In this document: in pieces, positions 1 to 5,559 of the stretch | How the letters are laid out: every line of letters starts with the position of its first letter | Position numbering within the stretch: the first letter of the stretch is position 1 | Assembly: GCA_020217165.1 (NCBI GenBank) | Contig: JAIWOE010000178.1 | Location: forward strand, 1-7,731 | Reading direction: 5' to 3' | Length of the DNA stretch: 7,731 nt | DNA from: Desulfovibrio sp. | GTDB taxonomy: Bacteria > Desulfobacterota > Desulfovibrionia > Desulfovibrionales > Desulfovibrionaceae | Position numbers and translations under genes: made by a program | Notes under the pieces: model-generated | What the model saw: only the letters and a program-made list of their open reading frames with translations | What the model was told of the DNA's origin: nothing | The model's database searches: none

Positions 1-56
1 AGGCCGCTCAGGAAGCGGAGCCCACCGCCGAAGCCGTACCCGAAGCTGCCGAGTAG
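1..56 (+). CDS. rplI: 50S ribosomal protein L9, C-terminal end (partial)
   Basis: Only the last 17 codons and the TAG stop (54-56) are present. Reading from base 3 they give an Ala/Glu-rich tail, AAQEAEPTAEAVPEAAE. The tail alone identifies nothing. The call rests on position, because rplI very commonly lies just upstream of dnaB in bacteria (rpsF-rpsR-rplI-dnaB), and on the fact that some L9 proteins carry a low-complexity acidic/alanine extension after the rRNA-binding domain. L9 is a structural protein of the large ribosomal subunit. The stop is 3 bases before the first possible dnaB start, which suggests co-transcription. Another protein with an acidic tail cannot be excluded. Confidence 0.6.
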   Translation, partial: AAQEAEPTAEAVPEAAE

Positions 57-59
57 CGC

Positions 60-1475
60 TTGACCTCTCCAGCGGCCAAAGCCGCGGGAATCGTCCCCAT
101 GGACGTTCTGCCCGGCGACGTTCGCAAGCACCCCCCCCACAACCTCGAAGCCGAGCAATCGGTGCTGGGGGGGGTGCTCATCAAGGCCGTCACCCTTGCT
201 TCCATCTCGGAAACCATTTCCGCGGATGATTTCTACTACCCCCAGCACCGCCTCATCTTTCAGGCATGCATGGACCTTTCCGCCCGAAACCTGCCGGTGG
301 ATATGGTCTCCGTGGCCGAGTACTTGCTGCGGGAAAGGAATCTCGACGCTGCCGGCGGGACCGCCTATCTGGCGGAACTGTCCGAAAGCGTCATCGGCGC
401 TGCCAATGCCCACTACCACGCCACCATCATCCGCGACAAATCCTTGCAACGCCAGCTCATCGAGGCGGGAAGCAAGATCGTTTCCGAAAGTTTCGAGCCG
501 CGCCCGGAAATCAACGAGCTGCTGGAATTTGCGGAAAAAACCGTTTTCGACATCTCCCAGCGGCAGGTCGGCTCCTCCATCACGCCGGCCAACGAGCTGG
601 TGCGCCAAGTGTTCGACGAGCTCACCGCCCGCTTTGAGAACAAGCAGGCCGTCACCGGGGTACCCACGGGATATCACAAGCTCAATGAACTCACGGCCGG
701 GCTGCAGCCCACAGACTTGATCATCATCGCCGGCCGGCCGGCCATGGGCAAGACGGCCTTTGCCCTGAACGTGTGCATGCGCGCGGCCATTCAAGGCGGT
801 GTGCCTACGGTGATCTTCTCCCTGGAAATGGGCAAGGAGCAGCTCATGCAGCGCATGCTCTGCGCCTGGGGCAAGGTGGACCTGGCCAAGATGCGTCGTG
901 GCAACATCAACGACGAAGACTGGACCAAGCTGCACACCGCGGCGGACCACTTTACCCGGTCCCACCTGTTCATCGACGATACGCCGGCCCTGAGCGTCAC
1001 CGAGCTGCGCGGCCGGTGCCGCCGCCTCAAGCGTGAAAAGAACCTGGGGCTGGTGGTGGTGGACTACCTGCAGCTCATGCGCGCCAGCCGGCGCATTGAC
1101 AGCCGCGAACAAGAAATTTCAGAAATCTCCCGCAGTCTCAAGGCGTTGGCTAAGGAACTGCATGTGCCCGTGGTGGCCCTCTCCCAGCTGAACCGCAAAC
1201 TGGAGGAGCGCGGGGACAAACGCCCCCAACTCTCCGACCTGCGCGAATCCGGCGCCATTGAGCAGGATGCCGACGTCATCATGTTCCTCTACCGCGACGA
1301 AGTGTACAACAAGCGCGAGGACAACCCCAAACTGGGGGTGGCGGAAGTCATCATCGGCAAGCAGCGCAACGGCCCCCTGGGCGTGGTGGAACTGGCCTAT
1401 GTGGGCGCTTACACAGCTTTCGAGGAATTGGAAGATCGGTATACTGGATACGAACCACAGGGAGCTGCCTCATGA
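60..1475 (+). CDS. dnaB: Replicative DNA helicase DnaB
   Basis: DnaB is the hexameric ATP-dependent 5'-3' helicase that unwinds DNA at the replication fork and recruits primase. The 471-residue product has the usual family length. The N-terminal helical domain starts near residue 25 with PPHNLEAEQSVLGG. The RecA-like ATPase domain runs from about residue 195 to the end. Its motifs are Walker A GRPAMGKT (225-232), catalytic glutamate E256 in SLEMGKEQ, Walker B VVVDYLQL with D335, the SQLNR motif (Q376), and KQRNGP (434-439). There is no intein or disruption. The start is uncertain. TTG at 60 lies 3 bases after the upstream stop, while ATG at 99 (residue 14) is in frame, and neither has a strong ribosome binding site. 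The 3' end overlaps the next gene by ATGA. A marked inverted repeat sits in codons 23-40. Confidence 0.97.
   Translation: MTSPAAKAAGIVPMDVLPGDVRKHPPHNLEAEQSVLGGVLIKAVTLASISETISADDFYYPQHRLIFQACMDLSARNLPVDMVSVAEYLLRERNLDAAGGTAYLAELSESVIGAANAHYHATIIRDKSLQRQLIEAGSKIVSESFEPRPEINELLEFAEKTVFDISQRQVGSSITPANELVRQVFDELTARFENKQAVTGVPTGYHKLNELTAGLQPTDLIIIAGRPAMGKTAFALNVCMRAAIQGGVPTVIFSLEMGKEQLMQRMLCAWGKVDLAKMRRGNINDEDWTKLHTAADHFTRSHLFIDDTPALSVTELRGRCRRLKREKNLGLVVVDYLQLMRASRRIDSREQEISEISRSLKALAKELHVPVVALSQLNRKLEERGDKRPQLSDLRESGAIEQDADVIMFLYRDEVYNKREDNPKLGVAEVIIGKQRNGPLGVVELAYVGAYTAFEELEDRYTGYEPQGAAS
127..178 (+). repeat. 12-bp inverted repeat on C8/G8 tracts inside dnaB
   Basis: The left arm AGCACCCCCCCC (127-138) is the exact reverse complement of the right arm GGGGGGGGTGCT (167-178). 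The 28-base spacer contains a smaller hairpin, CTCG-AAGC-CGAG (144-155). In the dnaB mRNA this would be a very stable stem 28 bases after the possible ATG at 99. The tracts encode HPPH and GGV, where synonymous codons could have broken up both runs. The pairing is seen directly; any effect on translation or mutation is inference. Confidence 0.85.
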
Positions 1476-2062
1476 GCCGTCGCGTCACTCCCGCACCCGC
1501 ATCCACCATGCCGCCCGCCTGCCGTGGCCTGGCCCTGGCAACCCTGGCCCTGGCAACCCTGGCCCTGGCAACCCTGGCCCTGGCCGGCCTAGGGCATGCA
1601 CAGGTGGCCATCGTGGAATTGCCCAGCCAGCCCCACCCCCGGCAGATCGTGGCCGACTTCGAGCGAACGGCCCTGGCCATGCGCAATGCCACCGACGCCG
1701 CCTTCCTGAGTGTCAAGCGGGCCCTGAGCCACCTGGAAGACGCCGAAAACGCCACCGACGCCGTGGACGACGCCATCTCCGAGTTTTACTTCACCGTCAC
1801 CTCCACCTCCCTCAATGCCACCCAGGCCCTGCCCATTCCCGAAGGCCTGGGCGAGGAAGTGACCTCCCTGCTGTACCAGGCCCGCCAATGCCTGCTGCAA
1901 GCCCTGCAAGACCGCCTGGCCCTGGCCTCCGGCCTGGTTGCCGGCACGGAGCATGTGGATGATCCCCAGGAACTGGCCCAGCGCTATGCCATGCAGACCA
2001 GCTCCCGGGACTTCTACCTGAATCTGCTCTTCCAGGAAGCCCGCGACGCCGCCACGCCATAA
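1472..2062 (+). CDS. Predicted exported helical protein of unknown function
   Basis: I do not recognise a family. The 196-residue product starts in an ATGA overlap with the dnaB stop and has a good ribosome binding site (AGGGAG, 1459-1464), so translational coupling to dnaB is likely. Residues 1-19 form a basic n-region. Residues 20-39 are four near-identical LALAT/LALAG repeats, followed by LGHA and then QVA. Signal peptidase I cleavage after A43 is plausible, but the hydrophobic stretch is long and could instead remain as a membrane anchor. An internal ATG (codon 13) would give a more ordinary signal peptide but has no ribosome binding site. The rest (44-196) is rich in Ala, Leu, Glu and Asp and probably mostly alpha-helical, with one cysteine (near 140) and no catalytic motif that I can see. 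A periplasmic or membrane-attached location is inferred. Dependence on dnaB function is not implied by the coupling. Confidence 0.8.
   Translation: MSRRVTPAPASTMPPACRGLALATLALATLALATLALAGLGHAQVAIVELPSQPHPRQIVADFERTALAMRNATDAAFLSVKRALSHLEDAENATDAVDDAISEFYFTVTSTSLNATQALPIPEGLGEEVTSLLYQARQCLLQALQDRLALASGLVAGTEHVDDPQELAQRYAMQTSSRDFYLNLLFQEARDAATP
1529..1585 (+). repeat. 15-bp tandem repeat, 3.8 copies, in signal-sequence coding region
   Basis: The unit CTGGCCCTGGCAACC occurs three times without mismatch (1529-1543, 1544-1558, 1559-1573), followed by a partial fourth copy (CTGGCCCTGGCC, 1574-1585). The unit is five codons long and in frame, encoding LALAT. Gain or loss of a unit would therefore change the hydrophobic segment by five residues without a frameshift. 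Perfect identity, including synonymous positions, points to recent replication slippage. Confidence 0.95.
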
Positions 2063-2101
2063 TCATCCCAGGACTTGAGACGCCCAGGGCAGCATCTTTT
2101 C

Positions 2102-2120
2102 TCTGGACGAACCGTCCGGA
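2102..2120 (+). other. Short hairpin in the 77-bp gap before the aminopeptidase gene
   Basis: TCTGGACG and CGTCCGGA pair over 8 positions (one G-T) around a 3-base loop AAC. The hairpin ends 19 bases before the start codon at 2140. No T-tract follows, so a classical terminator is unlikely. The gap also holds TTGAGA (2075-2080), a fair -35-like hexamer, but no good -10 at the right distance. The role is unknown; a leader structure or chance are both possible. Confidence 0.4.
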
Positions 2121-2139
2121 ATCAAGGAACAAGGGACGC

Positions 2140-3375
2140 ATGGAACGCATGCCCACTTCTGCCCTCGTGTCCTCGCCCCTTTCTTCGGATGAGTTGGAAA
2201 GCTACGCCAGCGCCTTGCTGTGGGGCCTGTCCATCGCCCGGAAAAAGCCGTTCAAGAAAAGTGATCTCGTGCAGGTCCGCTATGATCTTCTGGCCTTGCC
2301 CCTGGCTGAAACCCTGGTGGAACGCCTGCACCAGGACGGGCTCATCCCCGTGCCCCAGGCCCGCGACACGGCCAAGATGGAGTTTGATACCTACACCCTG
2401 GCCAACAACAAGCGCCTGACCACCCTCATCCCCGGCGAACGCGAGCTCAGCGAGGCCACCGCCGGCTCCATCACCCTCATTGCCCCGGAATCCCTCACCC
2501 ACCTGGCCAAGGTGGACCCCGCCAACATCGCCATGGCCATGACCGCCCGCAAGCCCCTGCAATCCATCCTCAGCGTGCGGGAGGCCGCCGGCGACTATGG
2601 CTGGACCCTCGGCTACTTTCCCACCCAGGCCCTGGCCGACCAGGCCGGCATGCCCCTGGAGGACTATGCCCGGGAAATCGTCCGCGCCTGCCTGCTTTCC
2701 CGGCATGAGCCCGTCAAGGAATGGCGACGGTTCGAAAAGGACATCCGGGAAGTCCAGGCCTGGCTCAACAGCCTGCCCCTGGCCGCCCTGCGAGTGCAGA
2801 GCGAGCGCATGGACATGCTCATCCCTGTGGGCGAGTCCCGCCGCTGGATTGCCCTGACAGGCCGCAACATCCCCAGTTTCGAGTGCTACCTCTCCCCGGA
2901 CTGGCGCGGTGTGGAGGGCCACTTTGCCGCCACCCTGCCCACCTACCGCAACGGCGTGCGCGTGGACGGCCTGGCGCTGGATTTCCGCTACGGGCAGGTG
3001 ACCGCCGTGCATGCGGAAGCCGGCCTGGATTTTGCCCTGGAGCAACTCAAGATGGATCCCGGCGCCTCCCGCGTGGGAGAATTCGCCCTGGTGGACAAGC
3101 GCTTCTCCCCCATCACCCGTTTCATGGCCAACACCCTGTACGACGAGAACTTTGGCGGCGAACACGGCAGCTGCCACATTGCCCTGGGGCAGAGCTACGC
3201 CAACAGCTACACCGGCCTGCCCGAAGCCTTCACCCAGCCCCTGCGGGAACGCCTGGGGTTCAATGCCTCGGCCCTGCACTGGGATATCGTCAACACCGAG
3301 CCCAAAACCGTCTCCGCCACCCTCAAGGGCGGCGGCAAGATGACGATCTACGATAACGGCATGTTCGCGATGTAA
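2140..3375 (+). CDS. M29-family metallo-aminopeptidase (AmpS/PepS/AmpT type)
   Basis: M29 aminopeptidases are cytoplasmic two-metal enzymes that remove N-terminal residues from peptides. They act in peptide turnover and usually have broad specificity. The 411-residue product matches the family length and has no signal peptide. All six expected metal ligands can be placed in order: E248 (GRNIPSFECYLSP), E314 (RVGEFALVD), H346 (GSCHIALG), Y353, and H380 and D382 (LHWDIV). Their spacing is close to that of characterised members (E250, E316, H345, Y352, H376, D378 in AmpT as I recall them). The ATG at 2140 follows AAGGAA (2124-2129) and AAGGGA (2131-2136); a second in-frame ATG at 2149 is possible. 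The gene is 77 bp after the exported-protein gene and converges on mutM, with only 23 bp between their stops. Substrate preference cannot be read from the sequence. Confidence 0.93.
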   Translation: MERMPTSALVSSPLSSDELESYASALLWGLSIARKKPFKKSDLVQVRYDLLALPLAETLVERLHQDGLIPVPQARDTAKMEFDTYTLANNKRLTTLIPGERELSEATAGSITLIAPESLTHLAKVDPANIAMAMTARKPLQSILSVREAAGDYGWTLGYFPTQALADQAGMPLEDYAREIVRACLLSRHEPVKEWRRFEKDIREVQAWLNSLPLAALRVQSERMDMLIPVGESRRWIALTGRNIPSFECYLSPDWRGVEGHFAATLPTYRNGVRVDGLALDFRYGQVTAVHAEAGLDFALEQLKMDPGASRVGEFALVDKRFSPITRFMANTLYDENFGGEHGSCHIALGQSYANSYTGLPEAFTQPLRERLGFNASALHWDIVNTEPKTVSATLKGGGKMTIYDNGMFAM

Positions 3376-3398
3376 GGGCCTCCCGAGGGAACGGCATG

Positions 3399-4262
3399 CT
3401 ACCCCGGCGCCATTCCCCCGCCCCCCGCGCCGCCCCCGCCACCCTGCTGGCACTCCTGGCAAAACGTGCTGGTGCGGCCGGCCACGGTGACCTTGACCAG
3501 GGGCGCAGCGCAGCGCGGGCAGGGCTGGCCGGCTCTGCCATACACGTTGAAGGTATTCTGGAACGCCCCGGCATCGCCCCGGGCGTTCACGTAATTGCGG
3601 ATGCTGGCCCCGCAGCAGTCGATGCCTTCCTGCAGCACCTCCCGCACCTGTGTCATCAGCCGGAGTTTTTGAGGGGCTGACAGGGCTTGCGCAGGCGCGT
3701 CTGGCCGCAGGCCGGCGCGGAACAGGGCTTCGTCCGCATAAATGTTCCCCACCCCGGCCAGGACGGTCTGATCCAGCAGCAGGGCCTTGATGCGGCCGCG
3801 CCTGCCGTCCAGGCGGCGGGCCAGGGCCTCGGGCGCGGTGTCCAGGGGCTCCGGCCCCAGGGAGGCGTAAAAGGGAAACGCCTGCAGCTGCGCTTCGGTG
3901 AAGGCCGCGCAGTAGCCGAATTTGCGCACGTCCATGAAAAACAGCCGCGTGCCGTCGTCCAGGTGGAAGATCAGATGCGTGTGCTTGTCCGGCGCTTCTT
4001 CCGGCGCAGGCAGGTGCAGCCGGCCGGTCATCTTGAGGTGGAAGGCCAGGATCAGGTCGCCCGAACACTCCAGCAACATCAGCTTGGCCCGACGACGCAC
4101 GGCCAGGAGGCTCCGGCCCGGGAGGCTCCGGAGCAGCATGTCGGCATCCAGGCCGCCACGCACAGCCCCGGCATGGCGCACCTCCAGGGAGACCACCCCT
4201 CTGCCCTCCAGGGCTGGCCGCAGGCTGCGGGCAATGGTTTCGACTTCTGGCAGCTCGGGCAT
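3399..4262 (-). CDS. mutM: Formamidopyrimidine-DNA glycosylase (Fpg/MutM)
   Basis: Fpg excises 8-oxoguanine and ring-opened purines and cleaves the abasic site by beta,delta-elimination. The N-terminus MPELPEVE supplies the catalytic P2 (exposed after Met removal) and E3, which fixes the start. Other family features are K60 (RRAKLML), HLKMTGRL (75-82), DVRKFG (111-116), the helix-two-turn-helix segment around VGNIYADE (171-178), and the C-terminal zinc finger with C248, C251, C268 and C271, including AGRTSTFC. At 287 residues it is slightly long. The excess is a tail of about 14 residues after the zinc finger, almost all Gly (274-287). The ATG is 2 bases after the TGA of the upstream lipoprotein gene and lacks a clear ribosome binding site, so reinitiation is likely. 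No T-rich terminator follows in the 23-bp convergent gap. Confidence 0.96.
   Translation of the reverse strand: MPELPEVETIARSLRPALEGRGVVSLEVRHAGAVRGGLDADMLLRSLPGRSLLAVRRRAKLMLLECSGDLILAFHLKMTGRLHLPAPEEAPDKHTHLIFHLDDGTRLFFMDVRKFGYCAAFTEAQLQAFPFYASLGPEPLDTAPEALARRLDGRRGRIKALLLDQTVLAGVGNIYADEALFRAGLRPDAPAQALSAPQKLRLMTQVREVLQEGIDCCGASIRNYVNARGDAGAFQNTFNVYGRAGQPCPRCAAPLVKVTVAGRTSTFCQECQQGGGGGAGGGGMAPG
3415..3444 (-). other. G-quadruplex-capable motif at the 3' end of mutM
   Basis: On the minus (mutM coding) strand four G-runs of 3, 5, 6 and 5 bases are separated by loops of 4 (TGGC), 6 (CGGCGC) and 1 base (C). This fits the G3+N1-7 quadruplex pattern. It encodes the glycine-rich tail of MutM, so codon content explains part of it. 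Folding in DNA or mRNA is an inference. Confidence 0.55.
4106..4131 (-). repeat. Short direct repeat inside mutM (15-bp period)
   Basis: GGAGGCTCCGG (plus strand) occurs at 4106-4116 and 4121-4131. It lies in the mutM segment coding for LLRSLPGRSLLAV, where an RSL motif recurs at five-residue spacing. This is probably a small in-frame duplication or chance at high G+C content. Confidence 0.5.
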
Positions 4263-4264
4263 GG

Positions 4265-5449
4265 TCAGAGGGTGCTGCGATCCAGGGTCAACGTCACCTG
4301 GGCCCCGCCCCGGCGCAGGCGGTACCGCAGGATATCCCCCGTGAGCCGCATGGGGATGACGTGCAGGTCGCCAATATTGTCCACAGGCAGGTCGTTGATG
4401 GCCAGCAGCACGTCTCCGGCCCGCATGCCGATGCCCGCCGCCGGAGAGCCGGGGAGGACATGCGTGAGGGTCACGCCGTCCTCGCGTTGCTCTACGGCAT
4501 ATCCCAGGCGACTGAAGTGCGAGGGCGGGCAGGGAAATCGCAACTCCCAGGCAGCGGCCTCCTGCAGCTCCTCGGCCGTCCGGGCGGGCATGAGGGAGAG
4601 CACCGGCGCGCCGGGATCAAACTCCCGCAGCCGGCGTTTGACACCCCAGCCGTGCTCCACGTGCCCGGTGCCCACCAGGAGCAGCACGGGCCGGCCAGTC
4701 TCCCGCCGCAACCGCACGAGATTCTGGGCCATGGCCGTGTCCCACAGGCTCTGGATGCGGATGAACCGCTCGAAGCCGGCATCGTCCCGTGTCTTGATCA
4801 CTTCCGAATGCCTGGAGAAAAACTTCCGCAGGAACTCCACCTGCTCCGGCTGGGGCAGGATGATGGTCTCGGGCAGGTGCTGGCGATTTTCCCGACTGGC
4901 GTCGCGGGCGGCATCCAGCCCCCGGGTGCGCACCAGTTCCACCAGCCGCTGGGGCACATTGGCCGCGTACAGGGGCAGGCCGGCCTTGCGGGCGGTCTGG
5001 AACACCGGGGCGTACAGCTCCCAGGGGTGGCCCCAGGTGCGGTCCCAGTCCAGTTCCCGGCGCAAGGCCTCCAGTCCGATCTGCTGGCTGTTGAAGCGGT
5101 CCAGGACGGCCTGACGGTCCGTGGCCACCATCTCCAGAGCCAGCACGGGCTTGCCGTGGGGCCAGAGATCCTGGCTGCTTGTGCCAATCAATGCGAGGAG
5201 GGTTTCCTGGGCCTGATGATCGCAGGGGGAGGTGTGGGACTCGCCCATGAGGATGTACGCCGCGCCCTGGAGGCGGCAAAAAGCGTCGGCATCCAGCACT
5301 GAGCCACCGCGCCCGTTTTCGGGCATGGTCCCCTCAGCGGGAGGTGGACAGGTGAGGGCCACCCGCCGGCCTGTGGTGCAACCGCCGGCGGCCAAGGCCA
5401 GGCAGGCCATGCAGCCCAGGCACCACAGCAGGCGTACGGACAGGCGCAT
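4265..5449 (-). CDS. ChaN-like haem-binding lipoprotein with C-terminal PDZ domain
   Basis: The product has 394 residues from the ATG at 5447-5449. The N-terminus MRLSVRLLWCLG... is a lipoprotein-type signal with a lipobox-like AGGC, so C24 would be lipidated; the -3 residue is Ala rather than the favoured Leu. Residues about 60-300 match the ChaN/Cofac_haem_bdg family: ILMGESHTSP (66-75), LALEMV, HPWELYAPVFQTARKAGLPLYAANVP, IQSLWDTAMAQN and LVGTGHVEHGWG (258-269). Family members bind haem and are linked to iron acquisition. Residues about 315-390 form a PDZ domain (GSPAAGIGMRAGDVLLAIND), suggesting protein-protein contact. The frame is open upstream to 5569, but those residues are not signal-like, so the internal ATG is preferred although no ribosome binding site is clear. 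mutM begins 2 bases downstream. Haem binding here is inferred from the family. Confidence 0.85.
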   Translation of the reverse strand: MRLSVRLLWCLGCMACLALAAGGCTTGRRVALTCPPPAEGTMPENGRGGSVLDADAFCRLQGAAYILMGESHTSPCDHQAQETLLALIGTSSQDLWPHGKPVLALEMVATDRQAVLDRFNSQQIGLEALRRELDWDRTWGHPWELYAPVFQTARKAGLPLYAANVPQRLVELVRTRGLDAARDASRENRQHLPETIILPQPEQVEFLRKFFSRHSEVIKTRDDAGFERFIRIQSLWDTAMAQNLVRLRRETGRPVLLLVGTGHVEHGWGVKRRLREFDPGAPVLSLMPARTAEELQEAAAWELRFPCPPSHFSRLGYAVEQREDGVTLTHVLPGSPAAGIGMRAGDVLLAINDLPVDNIGDLHVIPMRLTGDILRYRLRRGGAQVTLTLDRSTL

Positions 5450-5468
5450 TGGCCGGGCGCCATACGGC

Positions 5469-5510
5469 GCGGCGGCCAAGGCCTGCGCATGAACAAGCTT
5501 TGGCCGCCGC
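5469..5510 (-). promoter_or_regulatory. Long-arm inverted repeat just upstream of the ChaN-like gene
   Basis: GCGGCGGCCAA (5469-5479) and TTGGCCGCCGC (5500-5510) are perfect 11-bp inverted arms. Allowing one G-T pair, the stem extends to 14 bp around a 14-base loop. On the transcribed strand it ends 19 bases before the ATG at 5449. No T-tract follows. It could be an mRNA leader structure that limits or protects translation, or a binding site. The pairing is direct observation and the function is inference. Confidence 0.6.
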
Positions 5511-5522
5511 AACACGGGGGGG

Positions 5523-5545
5523 GCAGGGGGAACCAGTCCCCCTGC
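5523..5545 (-). terminator. Strong GC hairpin after the PaaK-like gene (possible terminator without T-tract)
   Basis: GCAGGGGGA (5523-5531) and TCCCCCTGC (5537-5545) form a perfect 9-bp stem with a 5-base loop. On the minus strand it starts 14 bases after the stop of the PaaK-like gene, where a terminator would lie. It is followed by a C-run rather than T's, so it is not a classical intrinsic terminator. It could be a partial terminator, a pause site or an RNA-stability element between two co-transcribed genes. Confidence 0.5.
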
Positions 5546-5559
5546 GTCTGCGGATGTCG

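Noticed and set aside
3376..3398. Possible bidirectional terminator between the convergent genes
   Set aside because: Only a 4-bp stem (CCTC/GAGG) with a 2-base loop is present and no T-tract occurs on either strand.
3561..3588. Inverted repeat GAACGCCC/GGGCGTTC with a 12-base loop
   Set aside because: It lies inside mutM in the conserved NARGDAGAFQN segment and is explained by coding constraint and G+C content; no T-tract follows.
2122..4068. Very long open frame on the minus strand (648 codons) across the aminopeptidase gene and the 3' two-thirds of mutM
   Set aside because: It is antisense to a gene with all catalytic residues and out of frame with a clear mutM. Its composition (His, Gly, Gln, Ala) is typical of a shadow frame in G+C-rich DNA.
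3687..5114. Open frame of 475 codons on the plus strand opposite mutM and the lipoprotein gene
   Set aside because: It lies antisense to two recognisable proteins, is Arg/Ser-rich with no domain, and has no plausible start signals.
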